A stretch of DNA of 64,000 bases from an uncultured Acidovorax sp. (GCA_913774955.1 CAJYKV010000027.1:248001-312000); one strand, 5' to 3'. Positions 8,597 through 22,757 are shown, counted from the stretch's first letter. The notes: a model not told the origin generated them from the sequence alone. Translations and numbers: made by a program.

Positions 8597-10743
8597 AGGC
8601 AGGCGACGCCGCTCCCTCCATGACGCCGCGCCGTCCGCGCGCCGCCCGCTACACGGTCGAGCAGGGCCGGCCCCTGCCCCTCGGGGCCTCGGCCGACCGG
8701 CAGGGCGTGAACTTCGCCGTGCACGCTCCAGGTGCGGAGAAGGTCGAGGTCTGCCTTTACTCCGACGGCGAGAACGAGTCCGGCCGCGTCGCGCTGCCCG
8801 GATTCACCGCCGGCACCTGGCACGGACACATCAAGAGCATCAAGCCCGGGCAGCGCTACGGCCTGCGCGTGCACGGCCCCTACGATCCGTCGAAGGGCCA
8901 GCGCTTCAACCCCGCCAAGCTGCTCATCGATCCGTATGCCCGCGCGCTCGACCGCCCCGTGATGGGCGCGGACGACCAGTTCGGCTATGAACTTGGCCAC
9001 GAGGACGAGGACCACGCCATCAGCGGCGTCGATAACGGCGCCACCGCGCCCAAGTCCATCGTCGTGCGCTCCCGCTTCGACTGGGACGACGATGCACATC
9101 CGCGCGTGCCGCCCGCCGAGACCGTGTTTTATGAAATGCACGTCAAGGGCTTCACCCAGACGCTGGAGGGCGTGCCCGAGCACCTGCGCGGCACCTATGC
9201 CGGGCTGGGATCGGACGCCGCGGTGGGCTACCTCCAACAGCTGGGCGTGACCAGCATCGAACTGCTGCCGGTGCAGGCCTTCGTGGACGACAAGCGCCTC
9301 GTGGACGCGGGCCTTGCCAATTACTGGGGCTACAACACGATCGCGTTCTTCGCGCCCGAGCCCCGCTACGCCGCGAACCGCGCCGACGGCGGGACGGACG
9401 AGTTCAAGGCGATGGTCCGGTCGCTGCACGCCGCGGGCATCGAGGTGATTCTGGACGTGGTCTACAACCACACGGCCGAAGGCAACCACCTGGGCCCCAC
9501 GCTGAGCCTGAAAGGCATCGACAACGGCGCCTACTACCGGCTCTCGCCCGAGGACACACGCTTCTACGTCGACTACACCGGCACCGGCAACACCGTGGAC
9601 ACCAGCAGCCCGGCCGCCCTGCGGCTGGTGATGGACAGCCTGCGCTACTGGGTCACCGAAATGCACGTCGACGGCTTCCGCTTCGACCTGGCCTGCTCGC
9701 TCGGGCGCGACGTCTCCGGCGCCTTCACGCACCGCGCCGCCTTCTTCGCGGCCGTGGCGCAGGACCCGGTGCTCTCGCGCGTCAAGCTGATCGCCGAGCC
9801 GTGGGACCTCGGGCCGGACGGCTACCAGGTGGGCGGCTTCCCCGACGGCTGGATGGAATGGAACGGCCGCTACCGCGACGTGGTGCGCGACTACTGGCGC
9901 GGCACCGACGGCAGCCTTCCCGGCTTCGCGGCCTGCCTCTGCGGCAGCGCGGACCTGCTGGAGCACCGCCGCCGCCCCGCGACCGACAGCGTGAACATCA
10001 TCACCGTGCATGACGGCTTCACCCTGGCCGACCTCGTGAGCTACAACGAAAAGCACAACGAGGCCAACCAGGAAGACAGCCGCGACGGCGAGAACCACAA
10101 CCGCAGCTGGAACTGCGGCGCCGAAGGCGAGACAGACGATGCCGGCGTGCTGGAGCTGCGCGGCCGCCAGATGCGCAACTTCCTCGCCACGCTGTTCGTC
10201 TCGCACGGCACGCCGCTGCTGCTGGGCGGCGACGAACATGCGCGCACCCAGAACGGCAACAACAATGGCTACTGCCAGGACAGCCCGCTGTCGTGGTACG
10301 ACTGGGAGCATGCCGGCCGCAACGAGGCGCAGCGCCGCTTCACGGAGGCGCTGATCGCCCTGCGCGCGGAGCTGCCTGCGCTGCGCACCGCCACCGCGAG
10401 CAGCGGCCGGGCCGATTGCGTCGGCGTGCACTGGCACAGCGTCTGGGGCCTTCCGATGACGCCGGAGGAATGGGACGATCCGCAATCGCGCTGCGTCGCC
10501 GCCCTGATGGAGACGGATGCCGGCCACGGCGCCGCGGTGGTGCTGTTCAACGCCAGCGGCGAGGACGCCACCTTCACGCTGCCCAAGGAAGACCAGCCCC
10601 GCACCTGGACCGTGCGCGTGGACACCCGCACGGCCGACGTGCCGCCGCCGGATGCACTGCCCGTGGAGCCCGGCACGCAGTACGTGCTGCCCGCGCACTC
10701 GATGGCCATCCTCACCGCCACTTCCCACACCGCCTATCCATGA
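8593..10743 (+). CDS. glgX: Glycogen debranching enzyme
   Basis: A 716-residue GH13 isoamylase-type enzyme that cuts alpha-1,6 branches of glycogen after phosphorylase trimming. It has an N-terminal CBM48-like domain ([19 protein letters not shown]), the barrel motif [12 protein letters not shown], the nucleophile Asp in [14 protein letters not shown], the acid/base Glu in LIAEPWDLG, and [18 protein letters not shown]. The [18 protein letters not shown] motif is typical of GlgX. The start at 8593 overlaps the glgC stop by four bases, indicating translational coupling. Debranched malto-oligosaccharides are substrates for the TreY part and TreZ encoded downstream. Confidence 0.96.
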   Translation: MKAGDAAPSMTPRRPRAARYTVEQGRPLPLGASADRQGVNFAVHAPGAEKVEVCLYSDGENESGRVALPGFTAGTWHGHIKSIKPGQRYGLRVHGPYDPSKGQRFNPAKLLIDPYARALDRPVMGADDQFGYELGHEDEDHAISGVDNGATAPKSIVVRSRFDWDDDAHPRVPPAETVFYEMHVKGFTQTLEGVPEHLRGTYAGLGSDAAVGYLQQLGVTSIELLPVQAFVDDKRLVDAGLANYWGYNTIAFFAPEPRYAANRADGGTDEFKAMVRSLHAAGIEVILDVVYNHTAEGNHLGPTLSLKGIDNGAYYRLSPEDTRFYVDYTGTGNTVDTSSPAALRLVMDSLRYWVTEMHVDGFRFDLACSLGRDVSGAFTHRAAFFAAVAQDPVLSRVKLIAEPWDLGPDGYQVGGFPDGWMEWNGRYRDVVRDYWRGTDGSLPGFAACLCGSADLLEHRRRPATDSVNIITVHDGFTLADLVSYNEKHNEANQEDSRDGENHNRSWNCGAEGETDDAGVLELRGRQMRNFLATLFVSHGTPLLLGGDEHARTQNGNNNGYCQDSPLSWYDWEHAGRNEAQRRFTEALIALRAELPALRTATASSGRADCVGVHWHSVWGLPMTPEEWDDPQSRCVAALMETDAGHGAAVVLFNASGEDATFTLPKEDQPRTWTVRVDTRTADVPPPDALPVEPGTQYVLPAHSMAILTATSHTAYP

Positions 10744-12569
10744 CCTACCGGCACGACATGCCGATCGGCGCCCGCCTTCTGCCGGAAGGCGGCGTCCGGT
10801 TCACCCTCTGGGCACCGGCCGCCGAACGGCTCACTCTCCACTACCGAAACGGCTCCGGCACCGCAGCCGCCCAGGCCGACGCCCGGCCCACGCGGGATGG
10901 ATACTGGGAGGTGGTCGTGCCGGAGGCGGACGCGGAGACGCTCTACCAGTGGCAGGCGGACGACGGCCCCCTGGTGCCCGACCCGGCCTCGCGCAGCAAC
11001 CCGGAAGGCCCGCACGGACCGAGCCGGGTGACGGATCCGGATACCTTCGATTGGCAGGTGAAGAATTGGACGGGGCGCCCGTGGAAAGACGTGGTCCTCT
11101 ACGAACTCCACGTGGGCACCTTCACGCCCGAGGGCACCTTCGCGGCTGCGGCGGAACGCCTGCAGTGGCTGGCAGACCAGGGCTTCACCGCCGTCGAACT
11201 GATGCCGGTGGCGACCTTCGGCGGCCACCACGGCTGGGGCTACGACGGCGTGCTGCCGTTCGCGCCCCACCCCGCCTACGGCACGCCCGACGACATGAAG
11301 CGGCTCATCGACCGGGCGCATGCGATCGGCCTGATGGTGTTCCTCGACGTGGTCTACAACCACTTCGGGCCGGACGGCAACTACCTGGGCAGCTATGCCC
11401 CGGGCTTCTTTTCCGAGACGCACCACAGCCCCTGGGGCGCCGCCATCAACTTCGATGGCGACGGCAGCGGGCCGGTGCGCGAGTTCTTCATCCAGAACGC
11501 GCTCTACTGGGTGCAGGAGTTCCGCATCGACGGCCTGCGGCTGGATGCCGTGCACGCCATCATCGATGACGGCACACCCCATGTGCTGGACGACATTGCC
11601 TCGCGCGTGCGCGAGGCCGCCGCGGGCCGACACGTGCACCTCGTGCTGGAGAACGAGAAGAACGAGGGCGAGCGCCTGGCCCCGGGCCCGCAGCCCGCGC
11701 GCTACGACGCGCAATGGAACGACGAATTCCACCACGTGCTGCACGTGAGCCTCACCGGCGAGCGCCAGGGCTACTACGCCGACTATGCGCATGCGCCGTT
11801 CGACGGCCTCGCCCACAGCCTCGCGGGCGGCTACGTCTTCGCCCATTCCGAGCGCGACGGCGACGGCCACCGCACGGTGCGCCAGCCGGCCACTGCGCAG
11901 CCGCTGACCACGATGGTCAACTTCTTCGGCAACCATGACCAGGTCGGCAACCGTGCCTTCGGCGAACGGCTCGGCCATCTGGTGCCATCGCCCGCCGCCG
12001 AACTGGCGATGCTCGCCACGCTGCTCACGCCGGCCATTCCGCTCGTGTTCATGGGCGACGAATTCGGGGCGGAGACGCCCTTCCTTTACTTCGCCGACTG
12101 GACTGGCGAGCTGCGCGAGGCCGTGCGCGCCGGCCGCCAGCGCGAGTTCCGCCTGGAAGCCGGCTCCGGCCGGGAGCTGCCCGACCCCTGCGATGCCGCC
12201 ACCTTCGAGCGCAGCCGCCTCGACTGGGCGCAGGCCGAATCGCCGGCAGGGCGCGAGCGCCTGGCCCTGCTGCGCGCGGCGCTGGCCGCCCGGGCTGCAT
12301 GGATCACCCCCCGCCTGGAGCGGCTGCGCCCGGGCGGGCACACCGCGCGGCGCGTGGGTGCCGCGGGACTGCAGGCCGAATGGGCCTATGAAGATGGAGC
12401 ACGGCTCGTGATGCAAATGAACCTGGGTGGTGAGGCCGTGGCGGCGCGGGATGCGGACGCTTCCGGCGATGCACCGGAAGGAATTGCGGTGTTTGATCAC
12501 CGCTGGCAGGACGGCGCCGCCTGGACACCCTGGTCCGCACGCTGGACCCTGTACGGAGTGACCGCATGA
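10740..12569 (+). CDS. treZ: Malto-oligosyltrehalose trehalohydrolase
   Basis: A 609-residue GH13 enzyme that releases trehalose from maltooligosyl trehalose. Visible motifs: GVRFTLWAPAAERLTLHY at the N-terminal CBM48-like domain, VLYELHVGTFTPEGTF, LDVVYNHFGPDGNYL, the nucleophile region RIDGLRLDAVHAI and the acid/base Glu in LVLENEKNEG, then FFGNHDQVGNRAFGERL. The LDAVHAI and VLENEKNEG forms separate TreZ from the branching enzyme GlgB, which was the main alternative. ATGA overlap with glgX at the start and with the malQ-treY fusion at the end shows a coupled operon. Confidence 0.95.
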   Translation: MTYRHDMPIGARLLPEGGVRFTLWAPAAERLTLHYRNGSGTAAAQADARPTRDGYWEVVVPEADAETLYQWQADDGPLVPDPASRSNPEGPHGPSRVTDPDTFDWQVKNWTGRPWKDVVLYELHVGTFTPEGTFAAAAERLQWLADQGFTAVELMPVATFGGHHGWGYDGVLPFAPHPAYGTPDDMKRLIDRAHAIGLMVFLDVVYNHFGPDGNYLGSYAPGFFSETHHSPWGAAINFDGDGSGPVREFFIQNALYWVQEFRIDGLRLDAVHAIIDDGTPHVLDDIASRVREAAAGRHVHLVLENEKNEGERLAPGPQPARYDAQWNDEFHHVLHVSLTGERQGYYADYAHAPFDGLAHSLAGGYVFAHSERDGDGHRTVRQPATAQPLTTMVNFFGNHDQVGNRAFGERLGHLVPSPAAELAMLATLLTPAIPLVFMGDEFGAETPFLYFADWTGELREAVRAGRQREFRLEAGSGRELPDPCDAATFERSRLDWAQAESPAGRERLALLRAALAARAAWITPRLERLRPGGHTARRVGAAGLQAEWAYEDGARLVMQMNLGGEAVAARDADASGDAPEGIAVFDHRWQDGAAWTPWSARWTLYGVTA

Positions 12570-15500
12570 ACGCCCCCCACGATCCCATCAGCCAGGGCGA
12601 CCTGCACCACCGCGCCGGCCTGGCCGGCATCGCGCTGAACTACGCCAGCTTCTGGGGCGAGAACCGCGACGTTCCGCCCGAAGTCCTGGTGCGCGCGCTC
12701 GCCGCCATGGGCCCGCACGCCGATGCCTCCGCCCTGCCCCCGCCCGTCCTCGTCGAGGAAGGACAACCGGCCACGGTGGACTGGACCGCGTCCGCCGCCT
12801 GGCGGCTCGTCACCAGCGAGGTCGAGGCCGAAGCCACCGTGTGCGAGGGCCGTGGCCCGGTGGCCCAGTTGCCGGCCGGCCTGCGGGCCGGCTATTACCG
12901 CCTCGTCGCGGCGGATGCCGACGCGGGCACCACGGCGCTCGCCGGTACGGGTGCGGGCGCCGCTCCCGAGCGCTTCGTCATCGTCGCGCCCGCCCAGTGC
13001 TGGTCGCCCGAGCCGCTGCGCCACGGCGAGCGCTGGTGGGGCCTGTGCGTGCAGCTCTACTCGCTGCGGTCCGAACGCAACTGGGGCATCGGCGATTTCA
13101 CCGATCTCTCCGAACTCGTGGCCACCGCGGCCGCGCAGGGTGCCGCCTTCATCGGCCTGAGTCCGCTGCACGCCTTGCGCATGGACCGGGCCGACCTCGC
13201 CAGCCCCTACAGCCCCTCCAGCCGGCTCGCCCTCAATCCGCTGTTCATCGACGTGACGGCGATGCCCGAATTCCTGCGCAGCGCGCCCGCGCAGGCGCTG
13301 TATGCGGATGGCGCCTTCCAGCAGCGACTGGAGGCACTGCGTGGCGCGGACGCCGTGCAGTACGCAGACGTCGCCGCTGCCAAGGAAGAGATGCTCGCTC
13401 TGCTCTGGGAGGAGTTCCGCCAGGGCGACTGGAAAGCCCTCAGCCCGCGCGGCGTCGCCTTCCAGGCCTTCCTGCAGGAACACGATGCCACCCTCGGGCA
13501 GCACGCACTCTACGAGGCGCTGCAGCGCCACCTCTCGCGCGGATCGCCCGACATCTGGGGCTGGCCCGCCTGGCCCGAGGCCCTGCGCGACCCGCGGGGC
13601 GCGGAAGTGCAGGCCTTCGCCCGCGAACATGCCGAAGCGGTGGCCTACCACATGTGGCTGCAGTGGACGGCCCGCACCCAGCTGGACCAGGCCGGCGACC
13701 GTGCGCGTGCGCTGATGCCCGTGGGCCTCTACTGCGACCTGGCCGTGGGCGCGAGCGATGGCGGCTCGGAAACCTGGACGCTGCAGGACCTGTACGCGCG
13801 CGGCATGAATGTCGGCGCTCCGCCGGACCCGCTCAACACGCAAGGCCAGGACTGGGGCCTGCCGCCGCTCAATCCGGTGGCCCTGTCCGCCGCCCGCTTC
13901 ATGCCGATCCGCCGCCTGCTGCACGCCGTGATGCATCCGGCGGGCGCGCTGCGCATGGACCACGTGATGGCGCTCATGCGGCTCTTCTGGATCCACAACG
14001 GTGCCGGCACCTATGTGGCCTACCCGCTGGAAGCCCTGCTCGCGGTGCTCGCCATCGAGAGCCACCGCCACCGCTGCCTCGTGATCGGCGAAGACCTCGG
14101 CAACGTCGCGCCGCGGATGCGCGAGGCGATGGCGCAGCGCGCCGTGCTGTCGTACCGCCCGCTGATCTTCGAACGCCTGGACGGCGGCGCCTTCCGGCCG
14201 CCCGCGCAATGGCCCGCCCAGGCGCTGGCGGTGGTGAGCACGCACGACCTGCCCACCCTGCGCGGCTACTGGAGCGGCGAGGACATCGAAGTACAGAAGC
14301 GCCTGGGCTGGCTGCCGGATTCCGAAGCGCATGCGCGCAGCCTGATCGAACGCGCGCAGGACCGCGTGCGGCTGCTGATGGCGCTGCAGGAAGAAGGCCT
14401 GCTGCCCGAGGGCGCCACGGTCGATGCGCAGTCGGTGCCCGAGGCCACGCCGGAATTCATCGCCGCGGTGCATGGCTACCTCGCCCGCACGCCCTGCTGG
14501 CTCGCCGCCGTGCAGATCGAGGACGCGATCGGCCAGCTCGAACAGGTGAACGTGCCCGGCACCACCGAGGACATGCAGCCCAACTGGCGCCGGCGCCTGG
14601 CCGTGCCGCTGGACCGGCTCGCCACGCACCCCTGCTTCGCCGCCGTGGCCTCGGCCATGCGCGCGCAGCGTGGCCGCCCCGCTTTCCAGGCAGAAGCCGA
14701 GGCGCTGCCCGCGCTCGACACCGCCGACGTGCCGCTCGCCACCTACCGCGTGCAGTTCCACAAGGACAACACCTTCGAGGCGATGACCCGCGCCGTGCCC
14801 TACCTGCACGCCCTGGGCATCAGCCACCTCTACAGCTCGCCCTACCTCAAGGCCGCGCCGGGCAGCACGCATGGCTACAACGTCGTCGACCCGACCCGGC
14901 TCAACCCCGAGATCGGCGACGAAGCGAGCCATGCCGCCCTGTGCGATGCACTGAAGGGACGCGGGCTCGGCCAGCTGCTGGACATCGTTCCCAACCACAT
15001 GGGTGTGCTGGACGCACCCAACCCGTGGTGGGACGACGTGATGGAGCACGGTCGTGCTTCCGCCTATGCGGGCTTCTTCGACATCGAATGGGAACCTGCC
15101 ACCGACAACCTCCGGGGCCGGGTACTGCTGCCCATGCTGGGCGGCCAGTACGGCCAGGTGCTCGAAGCCGGTGAACTGCGCCTGGATTTCGATGCCGGGG
15201 TCGGCAAGTTCTTCGTCCGCTACTGGGACCACCTCCTGCCCGTCGATCCGCGGCACTATGCGCGCATCTTCGGGGCCGTACCTGCGCCCGCCACCGGCAC
15301 GGAATCGGACGGCGACAGCGCGCTGCAGGTGCAGTCGCTGGTGGATGCCTTCGGGCGGCTGCCCGACCGCGACACCACCGACGACTCCGAGCGCGCGATG
15401 CGCCTGCGCGACGCCCCGCTGCACCAGCGCCGGCTGGCGGAACTCGCCGCGGCCCATGCCTGGTTGCGCCAGTGGATCGACGCCTGCCTGCAGCACTGGA

Positions 15501-17595
15501 ACGGCCGCAAGGAAGAGCCCGCGAGCCTGGATGCGCTCGACGCGCTGCTGCGCGACCAGCCCTACCGCCTCGCCGACTGGCGCGTGGCCGGCGACGACAT
15601 CAACTACCGCCGGTTCTTCGACGTGAACTCGCTCGCGGCCCTGCGCATGGAAGAGCCCGGCGTATTCGAGGCCGCGCACGCGTGCATCTTCCGCTGGATC
15701 GCCGAAGGCCGCATCACCGGGCTGCGTATCGACCACCCGGACGGCCTCGCCCACCCCGCGCAGTACTTCGACCGGCTGCAGCGCCGCTACGCCGCGCTCG
15801 CCCGGGCCGCCGGCCGGGAGCCCACCGCGCTCTACCTGGTGGTGGAGAAGATCCTCGCCGACCATGAACCGCTGCCGGCCGAATGGCCCGTGCACGGCGC
15901 GACGGGCTACCGATTCAGCAGCCTCGTGAACGGCCTGTTCGTGGATGCCGCATCCCAGTCCGCCTTCGACGACGCCTACACCAGCTTCACCGGCGACACG
16001 AAGGACTTCGAGGAAGCGGTCTACGAGTGCAAGAAGCACATCATCGAGACCTCGCTCTACAGCGATCTGGGCTGGCTCGCGGACACGCTCTACCGCATCG
16101 CCCAGGCCGACCGGCGCACCTTCGACTTCACGCGCAACCAGCTGCGCAATGCGCTCACGGAAGTGGCGGCGGTCTTCCCGGTTTACCGCACCTACCTCGT
16201 GCCGGACGGCACGCCCGTGAGCGAAGCGGACCGGCGCCACGTCCAGTGGGCGGTCGCCGCCGCGCGCCGCCGCATGGGCACCAGCGAAGGCGGGGTGCTC
16301 GCCTTCCTGCAGGGCGTGCTGCTCGGCGACGAAGGCCTGGTGCCCGAGCTGCGCGCCCGCTTCCTGCGGCGCTGGCAGCAGTTCACCTCGCCCGTCATGG
16401 CCAAGTCGCTGGAGGACACCGTCTTCTACCGCTACGTGCGCCTGGTCTCGCTGAACGACGTGGGCTCCGAGCCGCGCCGCTTCGGCCTCACCGCCTCCGC
16501 GTTCCACCAGGCCAACCTGCAGCGGGCACGCTACCGTCCGCACAACCTGCTCGCCACCTCCACGCACGACAGCAAGCGCTCGGAAGACCTGCGCGCGCGC
16601 CTCAACGTGCTTTCGGAGATCCCGGCGCTGTGGGAGGACACCGCCCTGCAATTGCGAGAGCTCGGCGAACGCTTCGCCTCCGAAGTGGACGGCGACACGG
16701 CACCGCGCCCGCACGACCTCTGGGCGCTCTACCAAGCGCTCGTCGGCATCTGGCCCACGCACGAAACCCAGCCGGCCGAACGCCAGGAGCTGCGCGAACG
16801 CATCCAGCAGTACATGGTCAAGGCCATGCGCGAGGCCAAGCAGCAGACCAACTGGCTCTTCCCCAACGAGGCCTACGAGAACGCGGTGGCGCGCTACATC
16901 GACGGCGCCCTGTCCACGGAGCGGTTCGTGCGCGAGCTGGAGCGCTTCGTGCAATCCATCGCGCCCTACGGCTACCGCAACAGCCTCTGCCAGCTCGCGC
17001 TGAAGCTCACCGTGCCCGGCGTGCCGGACATCTACCAGGGCTGCGAGCAGTGGAACTTCAGCCTCGTGGACCCCGACAACCGCCGCCCCGTGGACTTCCC
17101 CGCGCTCGCGCAGGCGCTGAAAACCCTGCAGACGCTCTACCAGAGCGGCCATCCGTCGCAGGCGGACTGGCAGCGCCTGCTTGGCGCGGTGCCGTCGCCG
17201 GACGCGAAGCAGCTCGTCACCTGGCGCCTGCTGCAGCTGCGGCAGGCCCTGCCGGACCTGTTCTTCCAGTCCACCTACCTGCCGCTCGCCCTCGAAGGCG
17301 CGAGCGCCGAGCATGCCTTCGCCTTCGCGCGCATCCGGGACGGCAAGGCCATCGTGGTCGTGTGCTCGCGGCTGCCCTACGGCCTCGCCGCCGTGGGCTG
17401 GCGCGGCACCCGGCTGGCGCTGGCCTCCGCCCATCCGCAGCTCGCGAAGACCGCGCAGTGGGAGGACTGGATGACCGGCCGCCGCCTGGGCGCGGACACC
17501 GGCGAAGGCTGGGATCTCGACGACGTGCTCGGCGAACTGCTGCCGGACCGCCCCACGCTGCCGTTCGCGGTACTGGTGGGCGCAGAATCCGCGGC

Positions 17596-17599
<4 letters not shown>
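12566..17599 (+). CDS. Fused 4-alpha-glucanotransferase / malto-oligosyltrehalose synthase
   Basis: A 1677-residue two-enzyme protein in one uninterrupted frame. Residues 1 to about 715 are a MalQ-type amylomaltase (GH77): [17 protein letters not shown], the nucleophile Asp in [11 protein letters not shown], the acid/base Glu in VIGEDLGNV, and [12 protein letters not shown]. From about residue 725 a TreY domain begins ([43 protein letters not shown], nucleophile Asp in [15 protein letters not shown], Glu in [11 protein letters not shown]). MalQ rebalances oligosaccharide length; TreY converts the reducing end to trehalose, giving TreZ its substrate. Both active sites look complete. ATGA overlaps join it to treZ and glgA. 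Confidence 0.95.
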
Positions 17600-19128
<1,529 letters not shown>

Positions 19129-19181
19129 CAGCACGCCACCCCGCCCCGGGCTGGCGGCCCCGCGTGATTGAGGAGCCCGAC

Positions 19182-19397
19182 ATGATCCGCAAACCATGGC
19201 CTTTCCTGTCGTCGTACCAGGAGCGTACCGCCACTGGCGACTCCACCGTGCCCGCCGTCTCCGTGCAGGACAACATCACGGCCGATGCCTCGCCACGGTC
19301 GGCGGTGCGCCCGCGCATCCGGGCCGCGCACCTCGTCATGGTGAACACGCAGGCCTCTCTGGGCGCGTCGGGTCAGGCTTCCCACTGTCCGGGCTGA
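19182..19397 (+). CDS. Small hypothetical protein (71 aa)
   Basis: A short open frame with ATG at 19182 and a good ribosome site (GAGGAG) eight bases before it, 53 bases after glgA. The product begins MIRKPWPFLSSYQERT and is hydrophilic with no membrane segment, signal peptide or known motif. It may be the last gene of the glycogen/trehalose operon. I do not recognise it. The evidence is the ribosome site and position only. Confidence 0.45.
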   Translation: MIRKPWPFLSSYQERTATGDSTVPAVSVQDNITADASPRSAVRPRIRAAHLVMVNTQASLGASGQASHCPG

Positions 19398-19477
19398 CGG
19401 CCCCGCACTTCGCCGGCAGAACCTGACTGGCGCGCGCGGCCCCGCCCATGGCGGACGCCGCGTATACCCTGGGGGAT

Positions 19478-20248
19478 TCAGCCGCGGCCGACGAACGGCA
19501 TTTTGGTGGCCATCACGGTGTGGAACAGCACATTGGCTTCCAGCGGAAGATCGGCCATGTAGAGCACCGATTTCGCCACGATCTCCACGTCCATCAAAGG
19601 CTCGGCAGCGATCGCCCCATGCGCCTGCTGCACGCCCTGCGTCATGCGCTGCGCCAGCTCGGTGCCCGCATTACCGACATCGATCTGGCCCACGGCGATG
19701 TCGTACTTGCGGCCGTCCAGCGAGGCCGTCTTGGTCAGCCCCATCACCGCGTGCTTGGTGGCCGTGTACGCGATCGAGTTGGGGCGCGGCGCATGGGCCG
19801 AGATCGACCCGTTGTTGATGATGCGCCCGCCGCGCGGGCTCTGTGACTTCATCACCCGGAACGCCTGCCGCAGGCAATAGAACATGCCGTTCAGGTTGAT
19901 GTCCACCACCCGCCGCCATTCTTCCAGCGGCAGATCCTCCAGCGGCACCGCCGGTGCGCCAGTGCCGGCGTTGTTGAACAGCAGGTCCACCCGGCCGAAG
20001 CGCTCCACGGCCGCATCGAAGAGATGCTCCACCGCCTGCGGATCAGCCACGTCGGTGGGCACTGCGAGCGCCCGCTGACCCGCCCCGCTCTCCTGCGCCA
20101 CCGCCTCCAGCAGCGCCGCGCGCCGCCCGGCCAGCACCACCGACCAGCCCGCGCCCAGCAGCGCCAGCGCCGCCGCGCGGCCGATACCCGAGCCTGCGCC
20201 CGTGACCACCGCGATGCGCGGTGCGTTCGTCGAATCCATCGTCGTCAT
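19478..20248 (-). CDS. SDR family NAD(P)-dependent oxidoreductase
   Basis: A classical short-chain dehydrogenase of about 256 residues. It has the nucleotide-binding motif [12 protein letters not shown], the NNAGT motif, the catalytic Ser region NNGSISAHA and the catalytic pair in [13 protein letters not shown] at 20248 was chosen because the Rossmann strand IAVVTGAG follows within about 12 residues; the frame is open 13 codons further up. Substrate cannot be predicted. It faces the small ORF tail to tail and lies 83 bases downstream of RNase R in the same direction. Confidence 0.9.
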   Translation of the reverse strand: MTTMDSTNAPRIAVVTGAGSGIGRAAALALLGAGWSVVLAGRRAALLEAVAQESGAGQRALAVPTDVADPQAVEHLFDAAVERFGRVDLLFNNAGTGAPAVPLEDLPLEEWRRVVDINLNGMFYCLRQAFRVMKSQSPRGGRIINNGSISAHAPRPNSIAYTATKHAVMGLTKTASLDGRKYDIAVGQIDVGNAGTELAQRMTQGVQQAHGAIAAEPLMDVEIVAKSVLYMADLPLEANVLFHTVMATKMPFVGRG

Positions 20249-20331
20249 TCCATTTCCGTCGTTGGCCTGCGCCGCCCCGGCCCGCACGGCATCCGCGTGC
20301 GGCGCACCGGGGCCATCGCGGGCTGCTGCCG

Positions 20332-22653
20332 CTATCGGCGGGACTTGCCCCGCTTCGCCGCCCCCGCGCGGCGCCCGGATCCCTTGGCGGGGGCCTTGCG
20401 GGGCAACGCGGGAACCACGTCCTGCGAACGGGTCGGCTGCTGCTTCTGCGACGCCTTGCCGCGGGCCTTGCGCCCGCGCGACTCCGGCGACGCGCCATCG
20501 GTGGCAGCGTTGCCGTCTCCGGCCTCGCGCCCGCCGCGGCTGCGCGCGCTCCGTGCCGCGGCCTGCAGCTCGTCGCCTTCACGCACCAGGCGGAAGTCGA
20601 TGCGGCGGCCGTCCAGGTCCACGCGGCTCACCTGCACCCGCACGCGCGTGCCGATCGCGTAGCGGATGCCGGTGCGCTCGCCGCGCAGCTCCTGGCGCGC
20701 CTCGTCGAACTTGAAGTACTCGCCCCCGAGCTCGGTGATGTGCACCAGCCCTTCGACGTACATCGCGTCCAGCGTCACGAAGATGCCGAAGCTGGTCGCC
20801 GCCGTGACCAGGCCGCTGAACTCCTCGCCCAGGTGCTCGCGCATGTACTTGCACTTGAGCCAGGCCTCGACGTCGCGGCTGGCCTCGTCCGCGCGGCGCT
20901 CGTTGGCGCTGCAGTGCAGGCCGGCAGCCTCCCAGGCCTGCACCTCGCGGGCCGCCGAGGCGGACAGCGGCTTGCGCGGCTGCTGGGTGGGCGCCGGCAC
21001 GCGCGCGGCCAGCCGCTTGGCGAGCTTGGCGTGGGCCTCGCCCGGCAGGGGCAGCGCCGGCAGGCGGTACTTGGTCTGGCCCAGGATGGCCTTGATGACC
21101 CGGTGCACCAGCAGATCGGGATAGCGCCGGATCGGGCTGGTGAAATGCGTGTAGGCCTCGTACGCCAGGCCGAAGTGGCCGCTGTTGACGGGCGTGTAGA
21201 TGGCCTGCTGCATCGAGCGCAGCAGCATCGTGTGGATCTGCTGCGCGTCCGGCCGGTCCTTCGTCGCCTCCGCGATGGCCTGGAAGTCGCCGGGCTTCGG
21301 ATCGTCGCCGATCGTCATGCCGACACCCATGGCCTTCAGGTAGTTGCGCAGGATTTCCTGCTTCTCGGGCGTGGGCCCCTCGTGCACCCGGAACAGCCCC
21401 GGCTGCCCGCCCTGCGCGATGAAGTCGGCGCTGCACACGTTGGCCGCGAGCATCGCCTCCTCGATCAGCCGGTGGGCATCGTTGCGCGTGCGCGGCACGA
21501 TCTTCTCGATGCGGCCGTTGTCGTCGCAGACGATCTGCGTTTCGGTGGTCTCGAAGTCCACGGCGCCGCGCGCATGCCGCGACGACAGCAGCGCGCGGTA
21601 CACGTCGTGCAGGTTCAGCAGATCCTGCACGCGGGCGCGGCGCTTCGTCGCCTCGGGGCCGCGCGTGTTCGCGAGGATCGCCGCCACTTCCGTATAGGTG
21701 AAGCGCGCGTGGCTGAACATCACCGCCGGGTAGAACTGGTACGCATGCACCTCGCCCGTGACGGTGACGAGCATGTCGCAGACCATGCACAGGCGCTCGA
21801 CCTCGGGGTTGAGCGAGCACAGGCCATTGGAGAGCTTCTCCGGCAGCATCGGGATCACGCGGCGCGGGAAATACACGCTGGTGGCGCGGTCGTAAGCATC
21901 CACGTCAATCGGGCTGCCCGTCTCGACGTAGTGGCTCACGTCGGCGATGGCGACCAGCAGCCGCCATCCCTTGGCGCGGCCGACCTTGGCGGGTTCGCAG
22001 TAGACGGCATCGTCGAAATCGCGCGCGTCCTCGCCGTCGATCGTGACGAGCGGCACGTCCGTCAGGTCGACGCGCTGGCGCTTGTCCTGGGCGCGCACCT
22101 TGTCCGGCAGCGCCTTGGCCTGGGCCAGCGCGTCCTGCGAGAACTCGTGCGGCACACCGTACTTGCGCACGGCGATCTCGATCTCCATGCCGGGGTCGTC
22201 CACCTCGCCGAGCACTTCCTTCACCCGGCCCACCGGCTGGCCGAAGAGGGCCGGCGGCTCGGTCAGTTCCACCACGACCACCTGCCCGACCTTCGCCGCG
22301 CCCGTGGCGCCCTTGGGAATCAGTACGTCCTGGCCGTAGCGCTTGTCTTCCGGCGCGACCAGCCATACGCCGCTTTCCTGCAGCAGGCGGCCGATGATCG
22401 GGTGGGGGGGACGCTCGGTGATCTCGACGATGCGGCCCTCGGGCCGGCCCCGCCGGTCGTGGCGCGCGATGCGCACGCGCACGCGGTCCTTGTGCAGCAC
22501 CGCGCGCATCTCGTTCGCGGGAATGTAGATGTCGGCGTCGCCGTCATCGCGCTGCACGAATCCATGACCGTCGCGGTGACCCTGCACGCTGCCTTCGATT
22601 TCGTCATCGGACTGCGCGACGTTTGCTTCGGTCTTCGTTTTTTTGATATACAA
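20332..22653 (-). CDS. rnr: Ribonuclease R, lacking the N-terminal helix-turn-helix domain
   Basis: A 3'-to-5' exoribonuclease of about 773 residues that degrades structured RNA. A cold-shock/OB domain begins almost at once ([14 protein letters not shown]), followed by a second OB domain, the RNB catalytic domain with the Mg-binding [12 protein letters not shown] near residue 208, an S1 domain (about 585-665, [17 protein letters not shown]) and a basic Arg/Lys-rich tail. The frame continues upstream only as the antisense of tRNA-Leu, so the start must be nearer. TTG at 22653 has a good ribosome site (AGGAAAG, 7-base spacing). E. coli RNase R carries about 80 extra N-terminal residues (HTH), which are absent here. 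Confidence 0.92.
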   Translation of the reverse strand: MYIKKTKTEANVAQSDDEIEGSVQGHRDGHGFVQRDDGDADIYIPANEMRAVLHKDRVRVRIARHDRRGRPEGRIVEITERPPHPIIGRLLQESGVWLVAPEDKRYGQDVLIPKGATGAAKVGQVVVVELTEPPALFGQPVGRVKEVLGEVDDPGMEIEIAVRKYGVPHEFSQDALAQAKALPDKVRAQDKRQRVDLTDVPLVTIDGEDARDFDDAVYCEPAKVGRAKGWRLLVAIADVSHYVETGSPIDVDAYDRATSVYFPRRVIPMLPEKLSNGLCSLNPEVERLCMVCDMLVTVTGEVHAYQFYPAVMFSHARFTYTEVAAILANTRGPEATKRRARVQDLLNLHDVYRALLSSRHARGAVDFETTETQIVCDDNGRIEKIVPRTRNDAHRLIEEAMLAANVCSADFIAQGGQPGLFRVHEGPTPEKQEILRNYLKAMGVGMTIGDDPKPGDFQAIAEATKDRPDAQQIHTMLLRSMQQAIYTPVNSGHFGLAYEAYTHFTSPIRRYPDLLVHRVIKAILGQTKYRLPALPLPGEAHAKLAKRLAARVPAPTQQPRKPLSASAAREVQAWEAAGLHCSANERRADEASRDVEAWLKCKYMREHLGEEFSGLVTAATSFGIFVTLDAMYVEGLVHITELGGEYFKFDEARQELRGERTGIRYAIGTRVRVQVSRVDLDGRRIDFRLVREGDELQAAARSARSRGGREAGDGNAATDGASPESRGRKARGKASQKQQPTRSQDVVPALPRKAPAKGSGRRAGAAKRGKSRR

Positions 22654-22654
22654 T
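22649..22654 (+). promoter_or_regulatory. Probable -10 element of the first tRNA-Leu gene
   Basis: TACAAT lies 19 bases before the tRNA. It overlaps the TTG start codon of the divergent RNase R gene, so tRNA promoter and rnr translation start share the same few bases. The -35 is weak. Confidence 0.4.
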
Positions 22655-22672
22655 CTGAGTCTTTCCTGAAAT

Positions 22673-22757
<85 letters not shown>

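Noticed and set aside
10740-12569. Glycogen branching enzyme (glgB) call for this gene
   Set aside because: LDAVHAI and VLENEKNEG and the overall layout are those of TreZ, and it is coupled to a TreY-containing gene.
12497-17434. A 1645-codon minus-strand frame opposite the MalQ-TreY fusion
   Set aside because: Antisense shadow of a clearly conserved gene; no family motifs, no ribosome site, and Arg/Gly/Ala/His-biased composition.
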